A stretch of DNA of 64,000 nucleotides, taken from NCBI GenBank assembly GCA_937975915.1, contig CALJTY010000031.1, positions 76,068-140,067 on the forward strand, written 5' to 3'. The position numbers and the translations under genes are program-made. This document shows positions 44,800 through 53,252 of this stretch, in pieces (position 1 is the first letter of the stretch; each line of letters starts with the position of its first letter). The notes beneath the pieces were generated by a model. It was not told the DNA's origin. It saw nothing but the letters and a program-made list of their open reading frames with translations, and ran no database searches. The stretch comes from an uncultured Acidimicrobiaceae bacterium. GTDB lineage: Bacteria; Actinomycetota; Acidimicrobiia; Acidimicrobiales; RAAP-2.

Positions 44800-46200
44800 A
44801 TGTCTAAAGAACTCTGGCAAGAATCGGCAACAACACTTGCTAAAAAAATCAAGAGTGGCGAAACGTCGTCACGAGACGTAATTGAATCGCATCTTGGTCG
44901 AATCGAAGACGTCAACAAATCTATTAACGCAATTGTTGAAATTTATCCCAACGAAGTCCGACGAAACGCAGACGCCGCTGACGCTGCGCAGAAGAGCGGT
45001 GCACCGCTCGGTGCGCTTCACGGTGTTCCCTTCACGGTGAAGGTGAATCTGGACCTTGCGGGACACGCCACAACGCAAGGCTCTGTTGCGCTGAAGGACA
45101 ACGTTGTTAGTGGTAACGCTCCAGTCGTTGAACGCATGCTTGAAGCTGGTGGTGTGGCACTTGGTCACACCAACATGCCTGACCTCGGGCTACGTATCAA
45201 TACGCAGTCCGCACTTCACGGTGATACGCACAACCCTTGGCGTCACGGCGTCACAGCCGCTGGTTCTTCTGGTGGAGAAGCCGCAGCAATCTCATCTGGC
45301 ATGAGCCCAATCGGACTTGGAAACGACATTGGCGGCTCGCTTCGAAACCCTGCTTACGCCTGTGGCATTGCGTCAATCAAACCCTCTAGAGGACGCGTTC
45401 CTGGTGGCAACCCTTCAGACCCGTATCCAATGAACCTCAACGCTCAGATCATGTTGGTTGATGGCGTTCTTGCCCGCACTATTGAAGACGTGCGCACTGG
45501 ACTTGAAGCAATTATGGGTGCGCATCCGAGTGACCCCATTTCAATCTCTGCGCCGTTTAGAGGAACTCCAGTTCCTAAGCGTGTTGCCTTGGTGCCAGAA
45601 CCAGTTGGTGGATCAACGCATCCAGACGTCGCAGAAGGTGTTCGCATTGCTGGACGTGCACTTAGAGCAGCAGGCTACGAAGTAGAAGAAATTGAAATAC
45701 CAATGTTGAGCGCGGCCTATTCCAACTGGGGCCAGCTCATGATGCAAAATTCAGATCAGAACTACGAGATCTTTAAAAGTGCAATTGGTGAAGGCGGAAT
45801 GAGATTTCTCGACCTCACGGGCGCTGGTCACGTTCCAATGACAACTGCAGACCTGCACGAAATGCACAACACACGTCACACGATTGCAAAAACTTGGCGC
45901 AAGTTCATGTCGCAGTATCCACTCATTGTCGGACCAACGTGGACGCAACCACCGTTTGAACATGACTTTGACACTAAAGACACCGAGTCAGCGTGGGCAG
46001 TAATTGAAATGTACCGCTTCGTGTTGCCAGCAAACTTGCTCGGGCTTCCGGCTGCGTGCGTCGCAACGGGCGTGGCGAACGGACTACCGACTGGCGTGCA
46101 AGTAATGGGCGACATGTTCCGTGAAGACGTTTGTCTTGATGCTGCTGAGGTGATTGAGAGCGCAGTAGGAGTATTAACCCCTATTGATCCTCGGAGCTAA
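44800..46200 (+). CDS. Amidase signature family enzyme
   Basis: A 466-residue amidase with the Ser-cisSer-Lys triad: Lys in VPFTVKVNLD, Ser in AAGSSGGEAAA and the nucleophile in GNDIGGSLRNPA. The natural substrate cannot be told from sequence; the family includes acylamide hydrolases and the GatA subunit, but the C-terminal half (LTGAGHVPMTTADL, PLIVGPTWTQPPF) fits free-standing amidases better than GatA. It has its own upstream gap and is convergent with the enoyl-CoA hydratase. Confidence 0.88.
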   Translation: MSKELWQESATTLAKKIKSGETSSRDVIESHLGRIEDVNKSINAIVEIYPNEVRRNADAADAAQKSGAPLGALHGVPFTVKVNLDLAGHATTQGSVALKDNVVSGNAPVVERMLEAGGVALGHTNMPDLGLRINTQSALHGDTHNPWRHGVTAAGSSGGEAAAISSGMSPIGLGNDIGGSLRNPAYACGIASIKPSRGRVPGGNPSDPYPMNLNAQIMLVDGVLARTIEDVRTGLEAIMGAHPSDPISISAPFRGTPVPKRVALVPEPVGGSTHPDVAEGVRIAGRALRAAGYEVEEIEIPMLSAAYSNWGQLMMQNSDQNYEIFKSAIGEGGMRFLDLTGAGHVPMTTADLHEMHNTRHTIAKTWRKFMSQYPLIVGPTWTQPPFEHDFDTKDTESAWAVIEMYRFVLPANLLGLPAACVATGVANGLPTGVQVMGDMFREDVCLDAAEVIESAVGVLTPIDPRS

Positions 46201-46204
46201 GGCG

Positions 46205-46969
46205 TTACTGACCCTGCCAGTTCGGAGCACGTTTTTCAGCGAAGGCAATGGCGCCTTCCATGGCGTCAGAACTTTTCATGATTTTTCCAAAGCCTTCATC
46301 GCTGATTGGCCATCCATCATCGTCTGACACTTCAACCGCACGCTTCATAACGTCTTTAGAAACACGAACTGCCAGTGGCGCAGACAACGCAATACGTTCA
46401 GCGAGAGCGAGAGCTTCGTTGAGTACTTCCGCCCCTGGAACAACTTTGTTCACGAGTCCGAGTGCGTAGGCACGCGTGGCGTCAATTGGGTCACCAGTGA
46501 GCGCCATCTCTAGGGCAATCGCCATTGGCACGCGCTTAGGGAGACGAATAAGTCCACCAGCGCCAGCCACGAGTCCGCGCTTTGCTTCAGGAATTCCGAA
46601 CATTGCGTGGTCGGCAGCAATCACCATGTCGCACGAGATCATCATTTCAAATCCACCAGCGAGTGCTGAACCGTTGACGGCAGCAATCAGTGGCTTAGGG
46701 AACTTGCGGTTGGTAATGCCACCAAAGCCCTTGTCGGTGCTCGGGAACTCACCGGTTGCGAATGCCTTTAGGTCCATACCGGCAGAGAATGCCTTGTCGC
46801 CTGCACCAGTGACAACAACAACCCATACGTCGTCATCAGCTTCACACTCATCGAGTGCGGTTGAAAGTGCAATCGCTGCTGCACGGTTCATTGCGTTACG
46901 TGCTTCAGGTCGGTTGATTGTTAGTAGTTCAACGTGACCGCGTCGTTCGCGAAGTACTTCATCTGCCAT
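46205..46969 (-). CDS. Enoyl-CoA hydratase/isomerase family protein
   Basis: A 254-residue crotonase-fold protein. The oxyanion-hole segments are KAFSAGMDLKAFA and NGSALAGGFEMMISCD, and one catalytic Glu position is in GIPEAKRGLVAGAGGL. The ATG follows AAGGAGTCCCC, making the longer upstream frame unlikely. It acts on acyl-CoA in fatty-acid or amino-acid breakdown; precise substrate unknown. Confidence 0.9.
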   Translation of the reverse strand: MADEVLRERRGHVELLTINRPEARNAMNRAAAIALSTALDECEADDDVWVVVVTGAGDKAFSAGMDLKAFATGEFPSTDKGFGGITNRKFPKPLIAAVNGSALAGGFEMMISCDMVIAADHAMFGIPEAKRGLVAGAGGLIRLPKRVPMAIALEMALTGDPIDATRAYALGLVNKVVPGAEVLNEALALAERIALSAPLAVRVSKDVMKRAVEVSDDDGWPISDEGFGKIMKSSDAMEGAIAFAEKRAPNWQGQ

Positions 46970-47054
46970 GGGGACTCCTTTTACATAGCCCAGGTGGGCG
47001 CTGGGTGAAACGATAGTTGAGTACAGACAACGGTGGCGTGCGAAACTATGAATC

Positions 47055-47861
47055 ATGAGCAATCGCCCACGATTACTGGCAACTCTTGATGGCTACAGCG
47101 TCGAAGGCGGGTTCGATCGACCCTACGAGCCAGCTACATGTTTTTCGCCAACGATTGCACTCGCTCGCCACGCGGGCCCCGGTGATGCTGACGGGTTGTG
47201 GCACGACTACGAAAAAGTTCTCGACCTAGTTCCAGGTCTCGGTATTGATGGTGTTCGCATCACTACTGAATGGGCGCGCATTGAGCCACGCAGAAACGAA
47301 GTTTCTCTCGAAGCTCTTGATCGCTACCAAGCGGTCTGCGCATACGCGAAGTCACTCGGCCTGCACGTCAGCGTCGCACTCGTCGATGCGGTGTGGCCAG
47401 CGTGGGCGGGGATGGAAGCATGGTTGCTTCCATGGGTCGCTCCCTACTGCGTCGAGAATGCAGTGCGTGTTGTTAGCCATCTTGGCGACAGTGTCGACAG
47501 CGTTGTTGTCTTCAGCGAACCTGAAGCAATCGTTACTAGAGGATTCGTGGACGCAGCGTCACCACCATGGCGGAGCAATGCCTCAAAGGACTGTGCACTC
47601 GCCATCGAACAAATTGATGACATCACCGCAGCAGTTGCCAGCTTTGAAGCAGTCGCAAAGAAATTAGTTACTTCTAGTGCGCTCGTTTCTTTAGATGAAG
47701 TTCAGTCGGTACTGGCGAGCGAAGAAACCTACGAAGAGATTTACATTCGCTCACTCGTTCGTGGCAGTGGACCAACTGCTTCAGCGTTAGGACTCTTGTC
47801 CAAACACAACGGTGTTTGGAGCGTTAGTGCTTCAAAAGAACTTTTAGAAACCCTGCGCTGA
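47055..47861 (+). CDS. Short glycoside hydrolase family 1-like protein
   Basis: A 268-residue protein matching only the first part of the GH1 barrel. The N-terminus GYSVEGGFDRP, then WHDYEKVLDLVPGLGIDGVRITTEWARIEP and the acid/base region VVVFSEPEAI (usual form FNEPW) are visible. GH1 enzymes are about 450 residues and need a second Glu in an ITENG motif, which is absent, as is the second half of the barrel. It is therefore either a non-catalytic derivative or a decayed gene that has kept an open frame. It ends tail-to-tail with dedA, overlapping 18 bases. Confidence 0.7.
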   Translation: MSNRPRLLATLDGYSVEGGFDRPYEPATCFSPTIALARHAGPGDADGLWHDYEKVLDLVPGLGIDGVRITTEWARIEPRRNEVSLEALDRYQAVCAYAKSLGLHVSVALVDAVWPAWAGMEAWLLPWVAPYCVENAVRVVSHLGDSVDSVVVFSEPEAIVTRGFVDAASPPWRSNASKDCALAIEQIDDITAAVASFEAVAKKLVTSSALVSLDEVQSVLASEETYEEIYIRSLVRGSGPTASALGLLSKHNGVWSVSASKELLETLR

Positions 47862-48476
47862 TTCGCGGCGCTTCTTCAAGATGTGCGTAGTTGTGAATGC
47901 TGCTACGAGAAGAATCAGAACAACAATGCCAACCCAGCTGGCAGATTTCTCAATCGTGTGGAGTGCATTGCCTCCGAAGTAGCCAAGCAAAGTAAAGCCC
48001 AGACCCCAAACAAGTCCACCGAGCGCGTTGGCCAGCAAGAAACTCCGGTAGTGCATCTTGCTCATACCTGCGAGCCCTGGCATTACTGCACGAAGAAACG
48101 CCGTGAACCTTCCAAGAAACACGTACGTCGGTCCACGCTTTTGCAAGATTTCGAGCGCCTTCTCCAGCGAATCTCGTTTTGAGCGAACGAGCGGAAGGGT
48201 GAATAGTCGGTGACCGAATCGGCTGCCAATGGCGTAACCAACTGAGTCGCCAATGATCGCAGCTAAGACCACCAGTGCACAGAGCAGCACTATGTTCACT
48301 CGACCTTGGCTCGCAACAAAGCCAGCAACGAGCACTGCAGTTTCTCCGGGCAATACGAAACCGACAAAGAGTGCTGCTTCACCGAAGACCAGAGCAACGA
48401 CAAGGACATAGACAAGTCCAGGAGCTAGGTGTTGAATTTTGTCAAGAACAAAGGAAATAACGCTGGCGCTCATCAT
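47844..48476 (-). CDS. DedA/SNARE-associated family membrane protein
   Basis: A 210-residue polytopic protein. GEAALFVGFVLPGETAVLVAG and the LGRFTAFLRAVMPGLAGMSKM motif with its conserved Arg, and DSVGYAIG, mark the DedA family, now linked to lipid (undecaprenyl phosphate or phospholipid) flipping. Two adjacent ATG codons (48476, 48473) precede SASVISF; the frame opens a few codons earlier. Confidence 0.88.
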   Translation of the reverse strand: MMSASVISFVLDKIQHLAPGLVYVLVVALVFGEAALFVGFVLPGETAVLVAGFVASQGRVNIVLLCALVVLAAIIGDSVGYAIGSRFGHRLFTLPLVRSKRDSLEKALEILQKRGPTYVFLGRFTAFLRAVMPGLAGMSKMHYRSFLLANALGGLVWGLGFTLLGYFGGNALHTIEKSASWVGIVVLILLVAAFTTTHILKKRRESAQGF

Positions 48477-48559
48477 GTGTCCATTCTGCCTCATAAATGT
48501 TGTCTAAGGGTCGAGGGCTTTTGTTCAGTGATGCTGGGACCCTGTGGCAAAATGAACGC

Positions 48560-49627
48560 ATGTCGAAATCAACCTCAAGCAGCAACAGTGCAAAGCGATT
48601 CCCTTTTAATGCACCATCAAATGCCGGTGCGCTTTCAGAGTGGGCGCTTCTTCCACTTCGATTGTTTTTAGGAGTTACGTTCCTCTTCGCTGGATTTCAG
48701 AAACTGGCAAATCCAAATTTCTTCATTGACGCAAGTCCAATTTCTATTCACTCGCAGTTAACTGGTGCCGCACGCTTCAGTCCTCTTCATGCGCTCCTCA
48801 GTCACATGGTGGGAATTGCAAATCCAATTGGAATGGTTATTGCCTACGCTGAACTCGCCATTGGTCTTGGAATCTTGCTCGGACTTTTCACTCGCATTGC
48901 AGCAATTGGCGGAGCACTCCTTTCGTTCAGCCTTTTCATTGCGGTGAGCTATCACACCACGCCGTACTTCACTAACGCGGACGTTGTTTTCTTTTTTGCT
49001 TGGCTGCCATTTATTTTTGCTGGCAGTCCGGCGCAGCTTTCCCTTGACGCATGGCTAAGCGCGTACACCAAGAAGAGCGCAAACGTCTCAGTAACAGATA
49101 TTGCAACGCCAGTTCAGATTGATGCACTGTCGCGTCGAAAGCTGATTGTGAGTAGTGCTGCTGCAGCAACTGCTGCAGTTGGAACACTCATTGCAGGTGG
49201 CACAGTTGCAGCAACTGGAAAACTCATTGGCAATGCGAAGTCACCAACGTCTGGTGGAACAACTGGTGAAACCACAACGACACTTTCTCCAACTACAACA
49301 ACAACGACTTCTTCCAAGTACCCAGGTGTGATGCTCGGAGCTGCTTCACAGGTAGCGGTTGGAAAGCCTGCAACGTTCACGGTGCCAAGCACTGGAGATC
49401 CGGCAATTGTCTTTAACGAAGGCGGAGGAAAGTTCATTTCCTACGACGCCGTTTGCTCACACGCTGGCTGCACTGTTGGTTACTACTCGGGAAAAACCAT
49501 GCAGTGCCCTTGCCACGGTGGAGTCTTTGACGTCAGTACCGGCAACGTTCTAAGTGGCCCACCACCACGCGGACTGGTAAAGCTCAACGTTGTTCTAGAG
49601 GCTGACGGCAACTTATATCTCCAGTAG
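48560..49627 (+). CDS. DoxX-Rieske [2Fe-2S] fusion membrane protein
   Basis: A 355-residue fusion. Residues about 25-165 form a four-helix DoxX domain (LPLRLFLGVTFLFAGFQKLANP, YAELAIGLGILLGLFTRIAAIGG). Near residue 195 there is a Tat-like SRRKLIVSS followed by a hydrophobic Ala-rich helix, a Thr/Ser-rich linker, and a C-terminal Rieske domain with CSHAGC and, 11 residues on, CPCHGG. The Cys/His pairs for [2Fe-2S] are complete. The likely layout places the Rieske domain outside the cytoplasm. DoxX/DoxD domains occur in quinone-linked enzymes, so quinone-related electron transfer is plausible but not shown. Confidence 0.85.
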   Translation: MSKSTSSSNSAKRFPFNAPSNAGALSEWALLPLRLFLGVTFLFAGFQKLANPNFFIDASPISIHSQLTGAARFSPLHALLSHMVGIANPIGMVIAYAELAIGLGILLGLFTRIAAIGGALLSFSLFIAVSYHTTPYFTNADVVFFFAWLPFIFAGSPAQLSLDAWLSAYTKKSANVSVTDIATPVQIDALSRRKLIVSSAAAATAAVGTLIAGGTVAATGKLIGNAKSPTSGGTTGETTTTLSPTTTTTTSSKYPGVMLGAASQVAVGKPATFTVPSTGDPAIVFNEGGGKFISYDAVCSHAGCTVGYYSGKTMQCPCHGGVFDVSTGNVLSGPPPRGLVKLNVVLEADGNLYLQ

Positions 49628-49660
49628 CGCAGCACAGGGTTTTGCTCTATTGTCATCCCC

Positions 49661-50413
49661 ATGAACATTTCAGAACTCTCAACCAGCACCGACGACGCAA
49701 TCCAGAACGTAGGTATGCAGTACTACTTCGCACCAAGCTCAGCAGCGAAAGCTGAGACGCTGGGCCTTAACCAATTCGAGTTCTACGGCCTCGGTCGTGG
49801 AGGAGTACTTGGTGGAGCAGATACGCAAGAAGTGGTCGAAGCGTTCACATTCTTTAGCAGCGGAGCAATTGAATTCCTCTACGGTGCTCCACGCTCCAAG
49901 GCTGATCCAGTTGCGACCGCCAAGGCACACATCGACGCTGCTTACGACTACGCGGACCTGACATTTGGTGGAGTGTCAACTGACGTGCTCAGTGCCTTTG
50001 CCAAGGCATCTCAAAAAGTTGTCAATGCTGTGAAGCCTGGTCAGTATGCACTGTTTGATGGTTACGCGAAGTTTCCGTTCCCTTCATCACCAGTACACGC
50101 TGCCTACCTCTCATCAATTCTTCTTCGCGAACTTCGCGGAGGTGCTCACATTGACGCAATCAATGAAGTCGGCATCAGCGCAGTTGACGCGACCTACCTC
50201 GAGAACCCAGGTATTTACAAGATGCACGGTTTCACCGATGAAGAGGCTCCTGAAGTGAATGCTGAGCTTGAAGCTCTGAAGAAGAAGGCTGACGCCGTTA
50301 GTGACGCAAAGTTTGCTGAGTATCTTTCAGTTCTTGACGACGCCGAGCAAAAGGCATTCCTTGATGGTGTGAACGCAATGTTCGCAGCAACAACAAACCC
50401 ACAAGCGGTTTAG
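49661..50413 (+). CDS. EvbL/SCO6745-like protein of unknown function
   Basis: A 250-residue, mostly helical soluble protein resembling the actinobacterial SCO6745 group: GMQYYFAP near the start, LGRGGVLGGADTQEVVEAF, and FPSSPVHAAYLSSILLRELRGGAHI in the middle. No catalytic motif is evident and the biochemical role of the family is unknown. It is followed on the other strand by ogt, whose stop abuts it. Confidence 0.7.
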   Translation: MNISELSTSTDDAIQNVGMQYYFAPSSAAKAETLGLNQFEFYGLGRGGVLGGADTQEVVEAFTFFSSGAIEFLYGAPRSKADPVATAKAHIDAAYDYADLTFGGVSTDVLSAFAKASQKVVNAVKPGQYALFDGYAKFPFPSSPVHAAYLSSILLRELRGGAHIDAINEVGISAVDATYLENPGIYKMHGFTDEEAPEVNAELEALKKKADAVSDAKFAEYLSVLDDAEQKAFLDGVNAMFAATTNPQAV

Positions 50414-50881
50414 TCAGTAATCAAGTCCTTCGATTTCTAAAAGAAATCGTTTTACTTTCTCTCCACCTGCGCCGTAGCCACCTATGTGGTTGCTCGCTAC
50501 AACTCGGTGACAAGGAACAATCACTGGCCAAGGATTTGCGTTATTCGCATTACCAACTGCACGCATAGCCCTCGGTCTCTTAACTGCCCTTGCTACGTCA
50601 CCGTAGGTCCAAACCTCTCCGTAGGGGATAGTGCAAAGCGCATCCCAGACCTCTTGTTGAAATGAAGTGACGTCATAGTCCTCTAGTGCAACTGAGAAGT
50701 GCTTTCTGTTGCCAGAGAAGTACTCGCGCATCTGCTCAACACAAGTGGCTACGGCCCTAGGAGTTGTGCCACTCGACGAGGACTTAGTGGTCATTAAATC
50801 GATGCGACTTATGAATTCGTTGTTGCCTTCAATAACCCAGTATCCAACGGGAGTCTTGATGCTTGAGCGAAACAGTTCCAC
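50414..50881 (-). CDS. ogt: Methylated-DNA-protein-cysteine methyltransferase
   Basis: A suicide DNA-repair protein of 155 residues that takes alkyl groups from O6-alkylguanine. The acceptor Cys is in VIVPCHRVV; the helix-turn-helix part YGEVWTYGDVARAVKRPRAMRAVGNANNANP is split here as YGEVWTYGDVA and RAMRAVGNANNANP. It overlaps no neighbour but is head-to-head with the alpha/beta hydrolase. Confidence 0.93.
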   Translation of the reverse strand: MELFRSSIKTPVGYWVIEGNNEFISRIDLMTTKSSSSGTTPRAVATCVEQMREYFSGNRKHFSVALEDYDVTSFQQEVWDALCTIPYGEVWTYGDVARAVKRPRAMRAVGNANNANPWPVIVPCHRVVASNHIGGYGAGGEKVKRFLLEIEGLDY

Positions 50882-50913
50882 GCCACAGTTCTACACGGTG
50901 TACCGTCGCCTCT

Positions 50914-51735
50914 ATGGAAACTCTTATTGCAAAGAATGGCGACGTAGATCTTTTTGTTCGAGTTGAAGGCGAAGGCCCGACGCTCATCATGCTCCACGGT
51001 TGGCCAGACACTGGAACGATGTGGCGTGAACTCAATCCCTTACTTGTGGCAGCTGGATACCGTGTTGTTACTCCCGACCTTCGTGGATGTGGACAGAGCT
51101 CAAAGCCTAAGGAAGTTGAGAAGTACCGACTGAATGAATTAGTCGCCGACGTTGCCTGCATTGCTGACGCTGTTGGTGCAGAAACATTCACAATCATTGG
51201 ACACGACTGGGGTGCGGCACTGGCCTGGGCGGTGGCGTTGTTCTTGCCGGACCGTGTGGAAAAGAACATCGTGCTCGCTGTTGGCCACCCAGTTGCTTTT
51301 AGAAAAGGTGGCATCAAACAACAGCAAAAGAGTTGGTACATGTTGGTCTTTATTAATGAAGACCTCGGAACGCAGTTCTTGCGTCACAACAACTATGAAG
51401 CGATGACCTCGTTCCTCGATCACCCATGGCCCGAAGAGACCATTGCTGAGCTCGAGCGTGACGGCCAGATTGTCAGTCACTTCAACTGGTACAAAGCCAA
51501 CATCACCGCTGACGGCTTCATGCGTGAACCCCTCGTACTTCCTCCAATTCAGGCTCCGTCCCTTGGAATGTGGTCGGCCAATGACTGGGCGCTCCTTGAA
51601 GAGCAGATGGAGACTTCAGGCGAGTTCTGTGCCAATGGCTTTACCTACGTTCGCCTCAGCGAATCAGGGCACTGGAGCGCGGTAACTGCCCCTAATGAGG
51701 TAGCTGGGCACATCCTTAATTTCCTAGCGAAATAG
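50914..51735 (+). CDS. Alpha/beta hydrolase, epoxide hydrolase-like
   Basis: A 273-residue enzyme with the oxyanion motif HGWPDTGTMWRE, DLRGCGQSSKP and the nucleophile elbow GHDWGAALAW, where Asp rather than Ser is the nucleophile as in epoxide hydrolases and haloalkane dehalogenases. The C-terminal His is probably in LSESGHWSAV. Two cap-domain Tyr expected of epoxide hydrolases are not identified with certainty. Start ATG at 50914; an upstream in-frame ATG at 50863 would overlap ogt. Confidence 0.82.
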   Translation: METLIAKNGDVDLFVRVEGEGPTLIMLHGWPDTGTMWRELNPLLVAAGYRVVTPDLRGCGQSSKPKEVEKYRLNELVADVACIADAVGAETFTIIGHDWGAALAWAVALFLPDRVEKNIVLAVGHPVAFRKGGIKQQQKSWYMLVFINEDLGTQFLRHNNYEAMTSFLDHPWPEETIAELERDGQIVSHFNWYKANITADGFMREPLVLPPIQAPSLGMWSANDWALLEEQMETSGEFCANGFTYVRLSESGHWSAVTAPNEVAGHILNFLAK

Positions 51736-51741
51736 GTGTGG

Positions 51742-51762
51742 CGGTGCCTGATTTAGGCGCCG
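51742..51762 (+). other. Stem-loop between the hydrolase and pntAA
   Basis: CGGTGCCT and AGGCGCCG form an 8-bp stem (one G-T pair) with a 5-base loop, 6 bases after the hydrolase stop and 19 bases before pntAA. No T-run follows, so it is at best a weak terminator or a 5' leader hairpin. Confidence 0.4.
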
Positions 51763-51780
51763 ACCTGATAGAACTACATA

Positions 51781-52932
51781 ATGAAAATTGCGCTATTTAA
51801 AGAGTCACGAGCCGGGGAGACACGCGTTGCGTTAACACCCGACGCCGTTAAAACTCTCGTCAGCGATGGATGGGAAGTTTTGGTGCAGCGTGGTGCTGGT
51901 GCCAAGGCTCATTTCACTGATGAGGCCTACCAAGCAGTCGGAGCATCGATCAGCGATTCTCCGTCGGGTGACGTCAACCTGCGAGTGAATCCACCAACCG
52001 CTGCTGAAGCATCAGCGCTGCCTGATGGATCAACTCACCTATCGTTCCTGTCGCCACTACTTGCTACTGACATCGTAAAGATTCTCAACGACAAGAAAGT
52101 GACGACACTTTCGTTCGACCTACTGCCTCGAATTTCTCGTGCGCAGTACATGGACGCACTTTCGTCACAGGCAACCGTTTCTGGGTACCGCGCGGCACTT
52201 GCTGGCGCGTCACACTTTGACCGCTTCTTGCCACTTCTCACCACCGCTGCTGGAACCATTCGCCCAGCGAAGGTCTTGGTCATGGGTGTGGGTGTTGCTG
52301 GTCTTCAGGCCATTGCAACCTCAAAGCGTCTTGGTGCCAAAGTGCGTGCCTACGACGTTCGCTCCGCTGCAAAAGAAGAAGCTGAATCAGCTGGTGCAGT
52401 ATTCGTGAAGCTCACCGTGACTGCAGACGCAGCTGGTGGCTACGCACGTGAACTCACCGACGATGAGCGCGCTGAACAACAAAAGCAGTTGCTCGGTGAA
52501 GTTGCAAACTCAGACATTGTCATCACTACCGCAGCTGTTCCGGGTCGCAAGGCTCCAATCTTGTTGACTCAAGCAATGGTCGAAGCTATGGGCGAGGGGT
52601 CACTGGTTATTGACATGGCTGCAGATGGTGGCGGTAATTGTGAACTCACCAAGGCCGGAGAAACTGTTGTCCACAACGGTGTCAGTGTTGTTGGACTTAC
52701 TAACCCACCCGCCGAAATGGGTGCGTCAGCAAGTTTCATGTACGCAAACAACGTGTTGAAGCTCCTCGCACTCTTTGGTGCGAAGGGTCAACTCAACCCA
52801 GACTGGAATGACCCAGTAGTAATAGGTGTCACTGTTTCACGTAGTGGACAGGTAAACCATGCTCCAACCGCAGAAGCCCTGGGCGTTGCTCACGTAGCAA
52901 TCGTCCCCGAAGAAGTAAAGGAAAATGCCTAA
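51781..52932 (+). CDS. pntAA: NAD(P) transhydrogenase alpha subunit 1
   Basis: The NAD(H)-binding domain I subunit, 383 residues. It begins MKIALFKESRAGETRVALTP, has the nucleotide loop VMGVGVAGLQAIATSKRLGA and DMAADGGGNCELT. With PntAB and PntB it uses the proton gradient to reduce NADP with NADH. Split alpha subunits are usual in Actinobacteria. One-base overlap with pntAB. Confidence 0.94.
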   Translation: MKIALFKESRAGETRVALTPDAVKTLVSDGWEVLVQRGAGAKAHFTDEAYQAVGASISDSPSGDVNLRVNPPTAAEASALPDGSTHLSFLSPLLATDIVKILNDKKVTTLSFDLLPRISRAQYMDALSSQATVSGYRAALAGASHFDRFLPLLTTAAGTIRPAKVLVMGVGVAGLQAIATSKRLGAKVRAYDVRSAAKEEAESAGAVFVKLTVTADAAGGYARELTDDERAEQQKQLLGEVANSDIVITTAAVPGRKAPILLTQAMVEAMGEGSLVIDMAADGGGNCELTKAGETVVHNGVSVVGLTNPPAEMGASASFMYANNVLKLLALFGAKGQLNPDWNDPVVIGVTVSRSGQVNHAPTAEALGVAHVAIVPEEVKENA

Positions 52933-53252
52933 TGGGTAACGTTCTTCTCCAATATTCAACAGTCCTCGTACTGGCGATCTTCGTCGGTATTGAAGTCGTT
53001 GCGAAGATTCCAGCAATCTTGCACACACCTCTCATGAGTGGTTCCAATGCCATTCACGGAGTAATCCTCGTTGGTTCAATGCTTATCCTCGGAAACGCCA
53101 CCACGAACCTCGAAGAAGTGTTGGGTTTTCTTGCAGTAATTCTTGGAACCCTCAACGTGGTTGGTGGATTTGTTGTTACTGACCGCATGCTTGAAATGTT
53201 TAAGCCGAAGAAGGCAGTTGTAAAAGAGAAGACTGAAGAGGTCGCACAATGA
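52932..53252 (+). CDS. pntAB: NAD(P) transhydrogenase alpha subunit 2
   Basis: A 106-residue membrane piece with three to four helices. HTPLMSGSNAIHGVILVG is the family signature, and VVGGFVVTDRMLEMFKPK ends the membrane part. It contributes to the proton channel. Overlaps pntB by 4 bases. Confidence 0.93.
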   Translation: MGNVLLQYSTVLVLAIFVGIEVVAKIPAILHTPLMSGSNAIHGVILVGSMLILGNATTNLEEVLGFLAVILGTLNVVGGFVVTDRMLEMFKPKKAVVKEKTEEVAQ

